Assembly: GCF_964656455.1 (NCBI RefSeq)
Contig: NC_135719.1
Location: 8,287,163-8,351,162, forward strand
Direction of reading: 5' to 3'
DNA from: Halichoerus grypus
Taxonomy: Eukaryota; Chordata; Mammalia; Carnivora; Phocidae
DNA: 64,000 nucleotides
In this document: in pieces, positions 12,745-24,100 of the stretch
How the letters are laid out: each line of letters begins with the position of its first letter
Numbering within the stretch: position 1 is the first letter of the stretch
The notes under the pieces: generated by a model
What the model saw: only the letters and a program-made list of their open reading frames with translations
The model's database searches: none
Told to the model about the DNA's origin: nothing
Made by a program: the position numbers and the translations under genes

Positions 12745-12980
12745 TTATATACATTTGCCGAAACCCACAGAAGGTACAATATCTAATGTAAACTATGGAC
12801 TTTGGGTGATGATGTGTTGGTGTAAGCTCATCAATTGTAACAAACAGTACCACTGTGGTAGGGGATGCTGATCATGAGGGAGGCTATGCATGTGTGGGAG
12901 TGGGAGGTGTACACAGAATCTCTATACTTTCAATTTTGCTGTGAACCTAAAACTACTCTAAAAAAATAAGGACTTTAGAA
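12745..12980 (+). mobile_element. Old L1 (L1M-type) 3' end, sense
   Basis: 'ctaatgtaaactatggactttggg', 'catcaattgtaacaaacagtacca', 'ggctatgcatgtgtggg' and 'ctgtgaacctaaaactactcta' followed by an A-rich end are the classic 3' terminus of mammalian-wide L1M families. Confidence 0.8.
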
Positions 12981-13039
12981 AAAATTCAATGACTTACCCA
13001 TGAGGAAAACTAACCATGCCTTAAAACTCATCTGGCTTT

Positions 13040-13138
13040 ACTGGGTGTTATGCACAAACAATGAATCATGGAACACTACATCAAAAACTAATGATGTAAT
13101 GTATGGTGATTAACATAACAATAAAAAATTAAAAAAAA
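13040..13138 (+). mobile_element. 100-bp stub of a young L1 3' end
   Basis: It begins 'actgggtgttatgcacaaac' and ends 'taacataacaataaaaaatt', the same 3' end as the full-length L1 at 18337-25399. It is flanked by perfect 18-bp copies, taaaactcatctggcttt, at 13022-13039 and 13139-13156. The left flank 'cttaaaac' is an exact TT/AAAA L1-endonuclease site. Severe 5' truncation. Confidence 0.92.
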
Positions 13139-13156
13139 TAAAACTCATCTGGCTTT

Positions 13157-14215
13157 CAATCCATTAATCTAGTGCTGTGCAAGCACCAAGGCTCCCACTG
13201 GTTTCTTTTCTTCTGGTACTGTCTTTTTATCCCAATCTGGCCTACCCTTGGAATCAGAAAATGACCCAGGGGAAACATATTGCTGGTGGTCTTCAGCTCA
13301 CTTAGGTAAAGCTCTTTCCTCTCTTGAATTTTAGTTGATCTGGTCTATGTTGCTTCCCTAGCTCTCCAATGTATTTAAAATATTTTTGCAGTATATCTTT
13401 CCCCCGTCTAGTCATTGTAGTAGGGATATTTGTCTGCTGGGACCTATTACATCCTACCAGAAGAAAGGAAGTTAAATTGTCAAGTTTAGATTGAAATGTC
13501 AAAGGTTTGGGGGCAGATCTTAGGAAGTGCATAAACAGCCTTTGTAACAGAGTATGTCTGTAATAGAACCCCATGGACTTCAGGAATTAGGAGAACGTAT
13601 GCTTCCCACAGAGTTCGTGGGACTCTTGGATCAGCTTAACTCAGATTCGAACTAATTTTATTTAATGATAGGTACTGCTAAACCTTTCTATTGAACTACC
13701 TTCATCCCCATGAAGCTTTTAAGAATCTATCTCCCTTTCAATCTTGCCTTTCCTATTATCCATCATGCCTCCAAGCCCATTCATTTCTGAACTTTGTGGA
13801 GGTGCAGTCCTATGAGTCATGTATCCAGGTTTTCTCCACTCAGAGGGGATTCTAGTTTAATTTACAGCTGGTTTTCAACTTGGTTCGCATGGTTGGTCCA
13901 CTTCACCAATGTGATACTCTTTGTCTAGGGCAGTCATATTGTAGCCAGCTTCTCGTCTTTAGAAGCCACCTGGGGAAGCAGTCACTACATTTTGTGCAGG
14001 TACAAGTTCTTAGTGCATAGCACACATGTTTATATTCTGACACAATCCTCTCAGTGATTCTGGGAGATGAGGAAGTGCCCTCCACATTCAGGTAGGATAT
14101 AGAAGTTTGTAGCAGGCTGACATTCCCTCTTTTATAGATTAGAAAATTGAGATCCAATGAAGGACCCCCAAGTAATATGCCATGGGTCCTCTCTTTTATT
14201 TTATTTTATTTTATT
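13157..14215. other. Unassigned sequence with a (TTTTA)n repeat
   Basis: No gene seen. Antisense frames at 13302-13574 (90 codons) and 13903-14157 (84 codons) have no recognisable content. A ttttat pentamer-type run lies at 14193-14223. Confidence 0.45.
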
Positions 14216-14219
14216 TATT

Positions 14220-14370
14220 TTTATAGAAACCTTGTAATGTAGGGATTATAATTTTATTTTTGAGTCAAGGAAATTATATCCTAGAGACAAGAAGCTTGTC
14301 TCCATTGGTAAGTGATGGAACTGAAATTTAAACCAGGACCACACAATTCTTGCTTTTCTATTATGCCATG
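14220..14370 (-). repeat. MIR-like remnant, antisense
   Basis: 'gtaatgtagggattataattttat', 'taagtgatggaactgaaatttaaaccaggac' and 'tctattatgccatg' follow reverse-complement MIR order. Diverged. Confidence 0.55.
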
Positions 14371-15464
14371 TGAGATTTCAAAGTTAAGAAGAGGCAGCAC
14401 CAGGTTCCAAAGACACATCTCATGGCTCTTAAGCCCAGTGCACTTCATTCTTGATCACACTGGGTTCTGAGAAAGAATGCGTCTCTCTCTATCTTCAGAC
14501 GACAAATATCCCAGTGTCAACAGCAACCAGGAGCTTGAAGAAGTGAAGGAGATAGTTAGTGATAGCCCCTACTCATGTTGCCTGCAAATTATCTGTTCTG
14601 TGGCAAAGTCAAAGGATTGGTAGCACCAAGGCTGTCTGATTAGCACCCCAGCCAAAAGGCAGTACCATCTGCAAAAGTGCTCCATCAACCCAGGGTTCAG
14701 GTGGGCCTGAGTGGGTAAGAAAGCAGAGGAAGTGATCTCAGATGTGAGTAACAGCTGAGCAGGCTGGCAGAGTCATCCCTCACCTACAGCCACGGAGCCA
14801 ACCTGATTGATTGATTTCAAAGTTTGCCTTGCACAAACCTCTCCCAGGCCACACTATCTAATTTTCAAAGCCATATTTAAGGAGAGATAATGAGAGGACA
14901 AGGAGAAGAAAGAGAAATCCTAAGGGCCCACAGAAAATTAGAAATTCTCATACTTTCCAGAGAGCTCCAAATAAGCATCCTTATCAGCCTTGGAGGAGGG
15001 AAATGTTACAGACACCACTCCAGACCCTCCTTCTAGCCTGCGGATGCTCCTGGTTCCACAAGGAAATGGACAGAATTGCCCTGCAATGTGCATCCCCGAT
15101 CAATATTTCATTATCAATCTGTTATTGTTTGCAGGAATTTCCACTTCAGACTCCCTAATGGCAGTCAGTAAATCTTGCTGATCAGTGCAGACTTTTGAAC
15201 GAAGGCAATTTTTCACCAATCATCTTTCTCAGATTTGGTAAAATGGGCAGCAATTCATGTACCTTCTCAAGCTCTCCTTTCCATTATCTCAGCTTACTAC
15301 CTTTGGGCCTTTTACACAAAGGTCATGAAATCTGAAGTCTGGACACTGCCTGGGCAGCCCTCTTTGAAGTAGAAAAGTTAATAGTATCTGGTGCATCAGG
15401 TTGTCAAGAAATCTGAAAGTAGGGAGGGATATTTCAGGTCACCTGATATATTTCTTAAATTAGT
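14371..15464. other. Unassigned sequence
   Basis: No gene or repeat recognised. The 14780-14900 stretch ('ctgattgattgatttcaaagtttgcc', 'ctatctaattttcaaagcc') and 15080-15190 are free of obvious repeats and could be tested for conservation. Confidence 0.4.
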
Positions 15465-15850
15465 CCATTTGTTATTTGAGTTGACAAATAATTTATTGAA
15501 TTTCTTTTATGTGTCAGGCATGGAGCTAGGCACTGGGGACTCACTAGTAAACAAGAGAGAAAATTTATACGGATGATTTCTATAAGAAAGATGGAGTTAG
15601 GAAAGATGTAGTTACTACTACTCTGATGTAGTAGTAACTGTCTCAGAAAAGGTACAGTGAAGTGGAGACTGGCATAAACAACAGGAGCCAATCATGAAAA
15701 AACAAAGAAACAACAAACAAGAAAAGAAAAACTAGGGAAATATTCCAAATACAAGAAAACACAGAGGTGAAATTTCAAAGTCAAGAAAGAGCTTGATTTT
15801 GTCAAAGACAGAAAGTCAATGCAGCTGGAGATGTTTATTCCATAGAGTCT
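15465..15850. repeat. Ancient L2-type remnant
   Basis: It opens 'tttattgaatttcttttatgtgtcaggcatggagctaggcactggggac', a common start of an old mammalian LINE block. Further on, 'tattccaaatacaag', 'agaaagagcttgattttgtc' and 'gcagctggag' resemble later parts of the same block. Family assignment from memory; orientation not settled. Confidence 0.5.
15610..15639. repeat. Perfect 12-bp inverted repeat with 6-nt loop
   Basis: agttactactac at 15610-15621 and its exact complement gtagtagtaact at 15628-15639 surround the loop tctgat. It could fold as a short hairpin. Confidence 0.9.
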
Positions 15851-16639
15851 GGTTTTTATTTATACTTAAAAAAGAATTTTATTATTTATTTATTTATTGT
15901 TATGAATAAAAATGGTCAGTGTCATATGGGGTTCATTTCAGTCAAGTCTGTCCAGACTGCCCCATGGGTAATTCTTGAAAGGGGGGAACATTCCTCGGTT
16001 TTGGTGGATATTTCTGGAGTTTTGGGGAGATAGCAATGGCCTAGATAGGGGAATCGTTACCCGCTGGAACGTTAGGTGGGAGAGAATTCTGGCAAGGCGA
16101 GGCCTACATATCACGGAGAAAGATGACCATGGCTGGAGATGCTCATGCTGCCAGTTTCCAAGGCCAACAATTACCATCCAGTTTTCTACCACAGAAAAAT
16201 GAGGCTAAGAGGTTGACATGACTAAACCCAACCAGAGTGAGTCAAAGAGATAGGATACATTTCACTTGTCACAACTGGTAGGGCCCATCTCTGGATCACC
16301 AAGTCCCGATGTTTCAGTATATTCCATAATAAATTGAAACTGTGTCAGATGTTTTTGTGACACTTCAAAAAAAAAAATAGGATTCAGAGAATCTTAGTGG
16401 TCTACTGATGAAAACAAAATAGAAGAAAGGAAAAGAAAAAAAATACATGAAAAAAATTATTGGCTGATGTTGGAAGGCCATTTTTGATAAAATACACAAA
16501 ATTGGCATAGCAAATATGTAGTTAAGATGCTCAAGGTGGTTTGTAATATGCTGGACATTTTTGTGTTGCTTGTTTGCTTTTCATTATGTTTTCACAGTCT
16601 CAGGAGTGAAAGCTGTGTGAACTTCTGGGAGGTTCTATA
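15851..16639. other. Unassigned sequence
   Basis: No gene recognised. Overlapping frames on opposite strands at 15938-16192 (-) and 15975-16202 (+) are mirror shadows with no recognisable protein. A-rich runs lie near 16365-16375 and 16434-16442. Confidence 0.45.
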
Positions 16640-16806
16640 TCAGAGTTAACCATAAATGGTCCTGCCTTTTCCTTGAACTGGACATTCTTGGAAACAAGAA
16701 TCATATTGTTTTTAGTCATGAATCATCTTTGCCTAGCATGTTGCTGTCATAAAATGAAAAACAGATGGCTATTGGATGAATAAATGAATGAATGAATGAA
16801 TGAATG
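16640..16806 (+). repeat. L2-type 3' end with (AATG)n tail
   Basis: 'catctttgcctagcatgttg' leading to 'attggatgaataaatgaatg' and a further run of aatg units at 16775-16806 is the layout of an L2 3' end. Confidence 0.6.
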
Positions 16807-17042
16807 CACGTAGTGACCCAAGCCCTAAAGTTTGAGTGACTGATAGAGATCCAACTTCAAGGGAAGCTCTGTATCTTCTAACCTTGCTTTAACTTTTCAG
16901 TAAGGCCTTCAAAGATCTTAGTAAGTGTTAAAAAACAAACTTAGAAAAAGATAGGAGCTTAAACAATATGGTATATTTCTTTAGGGCCACACAGTGTTTT
17001 TAAGTCCCATGTCCTCTTTCAAAGCACCCAACATATTTCTTT

Positions 17043-17190
17043 CCAGTTTTATTGAGGTGTAATTGACATACAACATAGTATAAGTTTAAGATGTGCAACA
17101 TAATGATTTAAAATATGTATATATGGCAAAATGATTGCCACATTACATTTAGTTAACATCCATCACCTCAATTACTTTGTATGTATGTGT
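17043..17190 (-). mobile_element. Old L1 3' end fragment, antisense
   Basis: 'ttttattgaggtgtaattgacatacaacat', 'gtttaagatgtgcaacataatg' and 'gttaacatccatcacctca' are the reverse complement of an L1M 3' UTR. The same motif set recurs at 51998-52130. Confidence 0.8.
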
Positions 17191-17247
17191 GATGAGCACC
17201 AAGCACTTTTCAGCTTCCCAGGGAATTAGAAATAGGAAGAGGACAGG

Positions 17248-17451
17248 GGTGCTTGGGTGGCTCAGTCGTTAAGCGTCTGCCTTCGGCTCAGGTCATGATC
17301 TCAGGGTCCTGGGATCAAGGCCTGCATCAGGCTCCCTGCTCGGTGGGAAGCCTGTTTCTCCTTCTCCCACTCCCCCTGCTTGTGTTCCCTCTCTTGCTGT
17401 CTTTCTCTGTGTCAAATAAATAAATAAAGTCTTAAAAAAAAAAAAAAGAAA
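17248..17451 (+). mobile_element. Young CAN-SINE, sense, perfect TSD
   Basis: Complete element: 'ggtgcttgggtggctcagtc' head (tRNA-like A-box region), 'gctcaggtcatgatctcagg' (B-box region), CT-rich segment, 'aaataaataaataaagtctt' and an A-run. A perfect 20-bp duplication, agaaataggaagaggacagg, lies at 17228-17247 and 17452-17471, so it is among the youngest insertions here. The minus-strand frame at 17293-17529 is only SINE translated backwards. Confidence 0.97.
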
Positions 17452-17471
17452 AGAAATAGGAAGAGGACAGG

Positions 17472-18055
17472 AAGAAATAAAAAACAACCCCCCACTTTCT
17501 AAAGGGAAACTGATCTTTGATTTGCACACTGTTTCAATTCCTGATTATCACATTCTAATTACTGCGCCAAAGAGCAGCTCAGAACTAAGCCTCATTCTGA
17601 CCAGCAGCCTGGACAACGTGGTCATTGAACCAGACACTGTCGCTGCCATGCATGGAACCATTTCGGAATGGAGGCAGAGAGAGCCAAGCCTGTATTCACC
17701 CAGCTTTACAAAGAGGGAACTTCATTTGAAACCTACATTGCTTCCTCTGTGCCAGCTACTTATTCCTTTTGTTTTCAACCAGCCAGCAGATCCAAAAGAA
17801 TTAAGGAGATTAAAAAGCAGAGAAACTCAGTGACTTCATACATCAAAACAGGAAAGTGGTGAATGAAACCATTTCTAGGCAGAGTGACTACACAGAAAAG
17901 GACCATAAAACGCAGCTCAAGGGGAGGAAACACCTCAAGCTTGTCCCCCCTCCCCCCTTATCCCACACAAAATACAATACCCAGAAGAGATGCAAGTCCA
18001 ATCCACTTAGGTTTAGAGGTCTGCAGAGTCTTGCTGGGGCACAGGGTGTTGCGAA
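17472..18055. other. Unassigned sequence with a 103-codon chance frame
   Basis: The frame at 17522-17833 matches nothing I know. Its 3' part (from about 17720: 'acctacattgcttcctctgtgccagctact', then 'cagagaaactcagtgacttc') reads like antisense MIR, which argues against a gene. Confidence 0.45.
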
Positions 18056-18336
18056 GGTGCGTTGCCGGCAGATAGGCAACTCGGTACAACACTTTTGGAG
18101 AGCATTTTGGCAATAGGAATCGAGAGCCTTAAAACTCCTTTGATCCATTAATTCCACTTCTGGAAAGCAATCCTGAAGAATTACCTCACAATTCATAGAA
18201 AAGCTCATGTACATGAATGTGAAGCAAAGTTTGCCATCATACAGAATTTAGAACACAATATGAATATACTCCAATTGAGCAAATATTTAGAGATTTTGTT
18301 GGAATGTTATCCAGCCCTTAAGATTATCTTCGCATA
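18056..18336 (+). mobile_element. Old L1 fragment that received the young L1
   Basis: 'catttttggcaataggaa'-like spacing, 'tttgatccattaattccacttctgg' and 'cacaattcatagaaaagctc' resemble the sense 3' region of an old L1M. The young L1 inserted at its right edge. Diverged, so tentative. Confidence 0.45.
18322..18336 (+). repeat. Left TSD of the full-length L1
   Basis: gattatcttcgcata, 15 bp, identical to 25400-25414. Two more bases to the left (aa versus at) may extend it to 17 bp with one mismatch. The flank 'cttaagat' fits a TT/AAGA nick. Confidence 0.97.
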
Positions 18337-19370
18337 GTGGGGGCGGAGCAAGATGGCGGAGGAGTAGGAGACCTGGATTTCGTCTCCTCTCAGGAATTCA
18401 GCTGGAGAGGGATCAAATCATTCTGAACACCGACGAACTCAACAGGAGATCAAAGAAAAGAAGAGCAACAACTCTCTGAACAGAAAAGCGACCACTTTCT
18501 GGAAGGTAGGACGTGCGGAGAAGTGAATCCGAGGCGATATTCGGGAGGATAGACGGTGGGGGAGGGGCCTCCGTCAGCCGCTTCTGGCAAGTGATAGAGC
18601 CGCGGAGCACAAAATCGGAACTTTTAGAAGTCGGCTCCGCTGAGGGACGTCACTCCGGTGGCTAAGCAGGGGGTGGAACCCTCGTGGGACAGTGTGGTCT
18701 CAGGACCCTCGGGGTCACAGAAAGACCAGGGGTGCCTGAGTGCGGCAGAGCTCCCAGGGATTGGAGCGGGGAAGCCGGCTGCAGAGACAGAGCCGAGGCG
18801 CGGGCTCTCAGCTCGGGGTTGTCATAAACCGTGATCTGCGGCACAGTCGGGCCACTGCTCCTCCAGCAGGGACCCAACAAGTGGCAGATCCGGGGAGACT
18901 CCCCTTCCTCCCCTGGGAGGAGCGGCGCGGGAGCGCACCGCAGGGATCTGCTGGGTTTGGAGACTCCACACGGGGTCGGGTGCCAGAGATAGAAAGGCGC
19001 GGTCACAGGCCGGGTGAGCGCGGAGTGTGGCCGGAGACTGGGGAGATGGGAGTGAATGACTGCTTTTCTCTGGGGGCGCACTGAGGAGTGGGGCCCCGAG
19101 TTCTCAGCTCCTCCGGGGTGGAGATTGGGAGGCCACCATTTTCACTCTCCGCCTCCAAAGCTGTACGGAAAGCTTGCAGGGAACAAAAGCTCCCGAGAGC
19201 AAACCCGAGCAGATTACTTAGCCCGGACTGGGCAAGGGCAGGACAATTCCGCCTCCGGCAAAGACTTCTGGAAACCACGGCAACAGGCCCCTCCCCCAGA
19301 AGATCAGCGAGAACAGCCAGCCAAGATCAAGTTTACCGATCAATGAGAACGGCAGAACTCCAGCGCTAGG
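18337..19370 (+). promoter_or_regulatory. L1 5' UTR, CpG-rich internal promoter region
   Basis: The region is GC-rich with dozens of CpGs, unlike anything else in the window. CAAGATGGCGG at 18349-18359 is a YY1-type site at the same place, just inside the 5' end, where human L1 carries one that positions transcription start. Promoter function is inferred from that known L1 arrangement. Several open frames of 93-139 codons on both strands are expected in such GC-rich DNA. Confidence 0.75.
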
Positions 19371-19439
19371 GGAATACTGCACATAGAATTCATGGCTTTT
19401 TTACCATGATTCTTTAGTCTTTCAAAGTTAATTTTTTTT

Positions 19440-19975
19440 TAACTGTCTTTTTTCTTTTTTTTTTTTAATTTTTCTTTTTCCCTTTTTCAACCAACATCTC
19501 ATCAATCCCTTTTTTATAAAACATTTTTATTTTTCATTTTTAGAGTCATATTCTATCCCTTCATAGTAGTTACCCGTATTTTTGGCATATATATATAAGT
19601 TGTTCTCTCTTTAAAATTTTGAGATAGTTTCTTCTAACAGATCAAAATATACCCTAAATCTCTAGTGTATGGTTTTTTTCCTACTCCCCTGCCTGATCAC
19701 ATTCTCTCATTTTTTTTCTTTTTAAAATCCTCTTCTTTCTTTTTTCAAACAACTTCTTATCAATTCCTTTTATAAAATTTTTTATAATTTCCATCTTTAC
19801 AGTCATATTTCATTCCTTCATCATATCAACCCTTATTTTTGTACATATATAAGTTTTTCTTTCTTTAAAATTTTGGGAGGCACTTTCTTCTAACAGACCA
19901 AAATACACCCAAAATCTAGTGTGTGGCACTGATCTATATACCAGCCTGATCATATTTGATCACATTCTGGTTTTT
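19440..19975 (+). repeat. Tandem duplication (~257 bp) in the L1 5' UTR
   Basis: Two diverged copies run head to tail. 'caaccaacatctcatcaatc' (19488) pairs with 'caaacaacttcttatcaatt' (19746). 'ttctaacagatcaaaatata' (19633) pairs with 'ttctaacagaccaaaataca' (19888). 'cctgatcacattct' (about 19692) pairs with a similar block near 19945. Offsets of 254-258 bp define the unit. Both are T-rich on the sense strand. Confidence 0.85.
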
Positions 19976-20163
19976 TTTTTGTTTGTTTTGTTCTGTTTTT
20001 GTTTGTTTTTATCTTTATCATTTTCTTTTTTTTTTTTCCTCTCTTTCCCTTTCTTTTCCCCCTGCTTCAGGTCTTTTCTGATTTGTTTAGAGTATATTTT
20101 CTGGGGACATTGTTACCCTGCTAGCATTTTGTTCTCTCATTAATCTATTCTCCTCTGCACAAA

Positions 20164-21060
20164 ATGACAAGATGGAAAAAATCACCTCAACAAAAAGAAC
20201 AAGAGGTAGCACCGACTGCCAGGGACCTACTCAATACGGACATTAGTACGATGTCAGATCTAGAGTTCAGAATCATCACTTTAAAGATACTAGCTGGGCT
20301 TGAAAAAAGCATGGAAGTTATTAGAGAAACCCTTTCTGGAGAAGTAAAAGAACTAAAATCTAACCAAGTAGAAATCAAAAAGGCTATTAATGAGGTGCAA
20401 TCAAATATGGGGGTGCTAACTGCTAGGATAAATGAGGCAGAAGAGAGAATCAGTGAGATAGAAGACCAAATGCTGGAAAATAAACAAGCTGAAAAAAAGA
20501 AAGATACACAACTACTGGATCATGAGGGCAGAATTCGAGAGATAAGCGATACCATAAGATGAAACAACATTAGAATAATTGGGATCCCAGAAGAAGAAGA
20601 AAGAGAGAGAGGGGCAGAAGGTATAATAGAGCAAATTATAGCAGAGAACTTCCCTAATTTGGGGAAGGAAACAGACATCAAAATCCAGGAAGCACAGAGA
20701 ACCCCTCTCAAAATCAATAAAAATAGGTCAACACCCCAACATCTAATAGTAAAACTTACGAGTCTCAGAGACAAAGAGAAAATCCTGAAAGCAGCTCAGG
20801 AGAAGAGATATGTAACCTACAATGGTAGAAACATTAGATTGGCAACAGACTTATCCACAGAGACCTGGCAGGCCAGAAAGGACTGGCAGGATATATTCAG
20901 AGCACTAAATGAGAAAAATATGCAGCCAAGAATACTATATCCAGCTAGGCTGTCATTGAAAATAGAAGGAGAGATAAAGAGCTTCCAGGACAAACAAAAA
21001 CTAAAGGAATTTGCAAACATGAAACCAGCCCTACAAGAAATCTTGAAAAGGGTCCTCTAA
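20164..21060 (+). pseudogene. L1 ORF1 (RNA-binding protein), one in-frame stop
   Basis: L1 ORF1 protein forms trimers, binds L1 RNA as a nucleic-acid chaperone and builds the cytoplasmic ribonucleoprotein needed for retrotransposition. The frame spans 298 residues, close to the usual L1 size, and starts at the ATG giving MTRWKKSPQQKEQ. Residues of about 40-130 form a heptad-rich coiled coil (for example 'INEAEERISEIEDQ'). Then come the RRM-like part ('NNIRIIGIPEEEE') and the C-terminal domain ('RILYPARLSLKIEGEIKSF' and ending 'EILKRVL'). One break is seen: TGA at 20560-20562 (codon 133) where an arginine normally precedes NNIRIIG. It is explained by CGA to TGA at a CpG. Downstream reading continues in the same frame, with no indel. 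The stop would leave only the coiled coil. Confidence 0.93.
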
Positions 21061-21141
21061 GCAAAGAGAGGGCCTAAAAGCAACATAGACCAGAAAGGAA
21101 CACAGACAATATACAGTAACAGTCACCTTACAGGCAATAAA

Positions 21142-24100
21142 ATGGCACTAAATTCCTATCTTTCAATAGTTACCCTGAATGTAAATGGGCTAAATGCCCC
21201 AATCAAAAGACACAGGCTATCAGATTGGATTAAAAAACAAGACCCATCGATATGCTGTCTGCAAGAGACTCATTTTAGACCCAAAGACACCCCCAGATTG
21301 AAAGTGAGGGGGTGGAAAACCATTTACCATGCTAATGGACACCAAAAGAAAGCTGGGGTGGCAATCCTTATATCAGACAAATTAGATTTTAAACCAAAGA
21401 CTGTAATAAGAGATGAGGAAGGACACTATATCCTACTTAAAGGGTCTATCCAACAAGAAGATCTAACAATTGTAAATATCTAGGCCCCTAACATGGGAGC
21501 AGCCAATTATATAAGGCAATTAATAACAAAAGCAAAGAAACACATCAACAACAATACAATAATAGTGGGGGACTTTAACACCCCCCTCACTGAAATGGAC
21601 AGATTGTCTAAGGAAAAGATCAACAAGGAAATAAAAACTTTAAATGACACACTGGACCAAATGGACTTCACAGACATAGTCAGAACATTCCATCCCAAAG
21701 CAACAGAATACACATTCTTCTCTAGTGCCCATGGAACATTCTCCAGAATAGATCACATCCTAGGTCATAAATCAGGTCTCAACTGGTACCAAAAGATTGG
21801 GATCATTCCCTGCCTATTTTCAGACCACAATGCTTTGAAACTAGAACTCAATCACAAGAGGAAAGTCGGAAAGAACTCAAATAAATGGAGGCTAAAGAGC
21901 ATCCTACTGAAGAATGAATGGGTCAACCAGGAAATTAAAGAGGAATTAAAAAAATTCATGGAAACCAATGAAAATGAAAACACAACTATTCAAAATCTTT
22001 GGGATGCAGCAAAGGCAGTCCTGAGAGGAAAGTATATAGCAATACAAGCCTTTCTCAAGAAACAAGAAAGGTCTGAAGTACACAACCTAACCCTACACCT
22101 CAAGGAGCTGGAGAAAGAACAGCAAATAAAGCCTAAACCCAGCAGGAGAAGAGAAATAATAAAGATCAGAGCAGAAATCAATGAAATAGAAACTAAAAGA
22201 ACAGTAGAACAGATCAACGAAACAAGGAGCTGGTTCTTTGAAAGAATTAACAAGATTGATAAACCCCTGGCCAGACTTACCAAAAAGAAAAGAGAAATGA
22301 CCCAAATCAACAAAATCATGAATGAAAGAGGAGAGATCACAACCAACACCAAAGAAATACAAACAATTATAAGAACATATGATGAGCAACTCTATGCCAG
22401 CAAATTAGATAACCTGGAAGAAATGGATGCATTCCCAGAGATGTATCAACTACCAAAACTGAACCAGGAAGAAATAGAAAACCTGAACAGACCTGTAACC
22501 ACTAAGGAAATTGAAGCAGTCATCAAAAATCTCCCAAAACACAAAAGCCCAGGGCCAGATGGCTTCCCAGGGGAATTCTACCACACATTTCAAGAAGAAT
22601 TAATACCTATTCTTCTGAAACTGTTCCAAAAAATAGAAATGGAAGGAAAACTTCCAAACTCATTTTATGAGGCCAGCATTACCTTGATCCCAAAACCAGA
22701 CAAAGACCCCATCAAAAAGGAGAATTAGAGACCAATATCCCTGATGAACATGGATGCAAAAATTCTCACCAAAATACTAGCCAATAGGATCCAACAGTAC
22801 ATTAAAAGGATTATTCACCACGACCAAGTGGGATTTATCCCTGGGCTGCAAGGTTGGTTCAACATCCGCAAATCAATCAACGTGATACAATACATTAACA
22901 AAAGAAAGAACAAGAATCATATGATCCTCTCAATAGATGCAGAAAAAGCATTTGACAAAGTACAGCGTCCTTTCTTGATCAAAACTCTTCAGAGTATAGG
23001 GATAGAGGGTACATACCTCAATATCATAAAAGCCATCTATGAAAAACCTACAGCGAATATTATTCTCAATGGGGAAAAACTGAGAGCTTTCCCCTTAAGG
23101 TCAGGAACATGGTAGGGATGTCCACTATCACCACTTCTATTCAACATAGTAGTGGAAGTCCTAGCCACAGCAGTCAGACAACAAAAAGAAATAAAAGGCA
23201 TCCAAATCAGCAAAGAAGAAGTCAAACTCTCACTCTTTGCAGATGATATGATACTTTATGTGGAAAACCCCAAAGACTCCACCCCAAAACTGCTAGAACT
23301 CATACAGGAATTCAGTCAAGTGGCAGGATATAAAATCAATGCACAGAAGTCAGTGGCATTCCTATACACCAACAACAAGTCAGAAGAAAGAGAAATTAAG
23401 GAGTCGATGCCATTTACAATTGCACCCAAAACCGTAAGATACCTAGGAATAAATCTAACCAAAGAGGCAAAGGATCTGTACTCAGAAAACTATAAGATAC
23501 TCATGAAAGAAATTAAGGAAGACACAAAGAAATGGAAAAACGTTCCATGCTCATGGATTGGAAGAACAAATATTGTGAAGATGTCAATGCTACCTAGAGC
23601 AATCTACACATTCAATGCAATCCCCGTCAAAATACCATCCACTTTTTTCAAAGAAATGGAACAAATAATCCTAAAATTTGTATGGAACCAGAAAAGACCC
23701 CGCATAGCCAGAGGAATGTTGAAAAAGAAAAGCAAAGCTGGTGGCATCACAATTCCGGACTTCCAGCTCTATTACAAAGCTGTCATCATCAAGACAGTCT
23801 GGTACTGGCACAAAAACAGGCACATAGATCAATGGAACAGAAGAGAGCCCAGAAATGGACCCTCAACTATATGGTCAACCAATCTTTGACAAAGCAGGAA
23901 GAATTTCCAATGGAAAAAAGACAGTCTCTTCAACAAATGGTGTTGGGAAAACTGGATAGCCACATGCAGAAGAATGAAAGTGGACCATTTCCTTATACCA
24001 CACACAAAAATAGACTCCAAATGGTTGAAAGACCTCAATGTGAGACAGGAGTCCTTCAAAATCCTAGAGGAGAACACAGGCAGCAACCTCTTCGACCTCA

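Noticed and set aside
17248..17330. tRNA gene at the SINE head
   Set aside because: The A- and B-box-like text belongs to the tRNA-derived CAN-SINE head, with no cloverleaf acceptor end and the standard SINE body following.
17522..17833. 103-codon frame as a possible small gene
   Set aside because: No recognisable domain, no codon or splice context, and its 3' part reads as antisense MIR.
18662..19084. CpG island as a host gene promoter
   Set aside because: It lies entirely within the 5' UTR of the TSD-bounded L1.
21990..22389. Minus-strand frames of 98-120 codons inside the L1
   Set aside because: They are shadows of L1 ORF2, whose sense frame has clear endonuclease/RT motifs.
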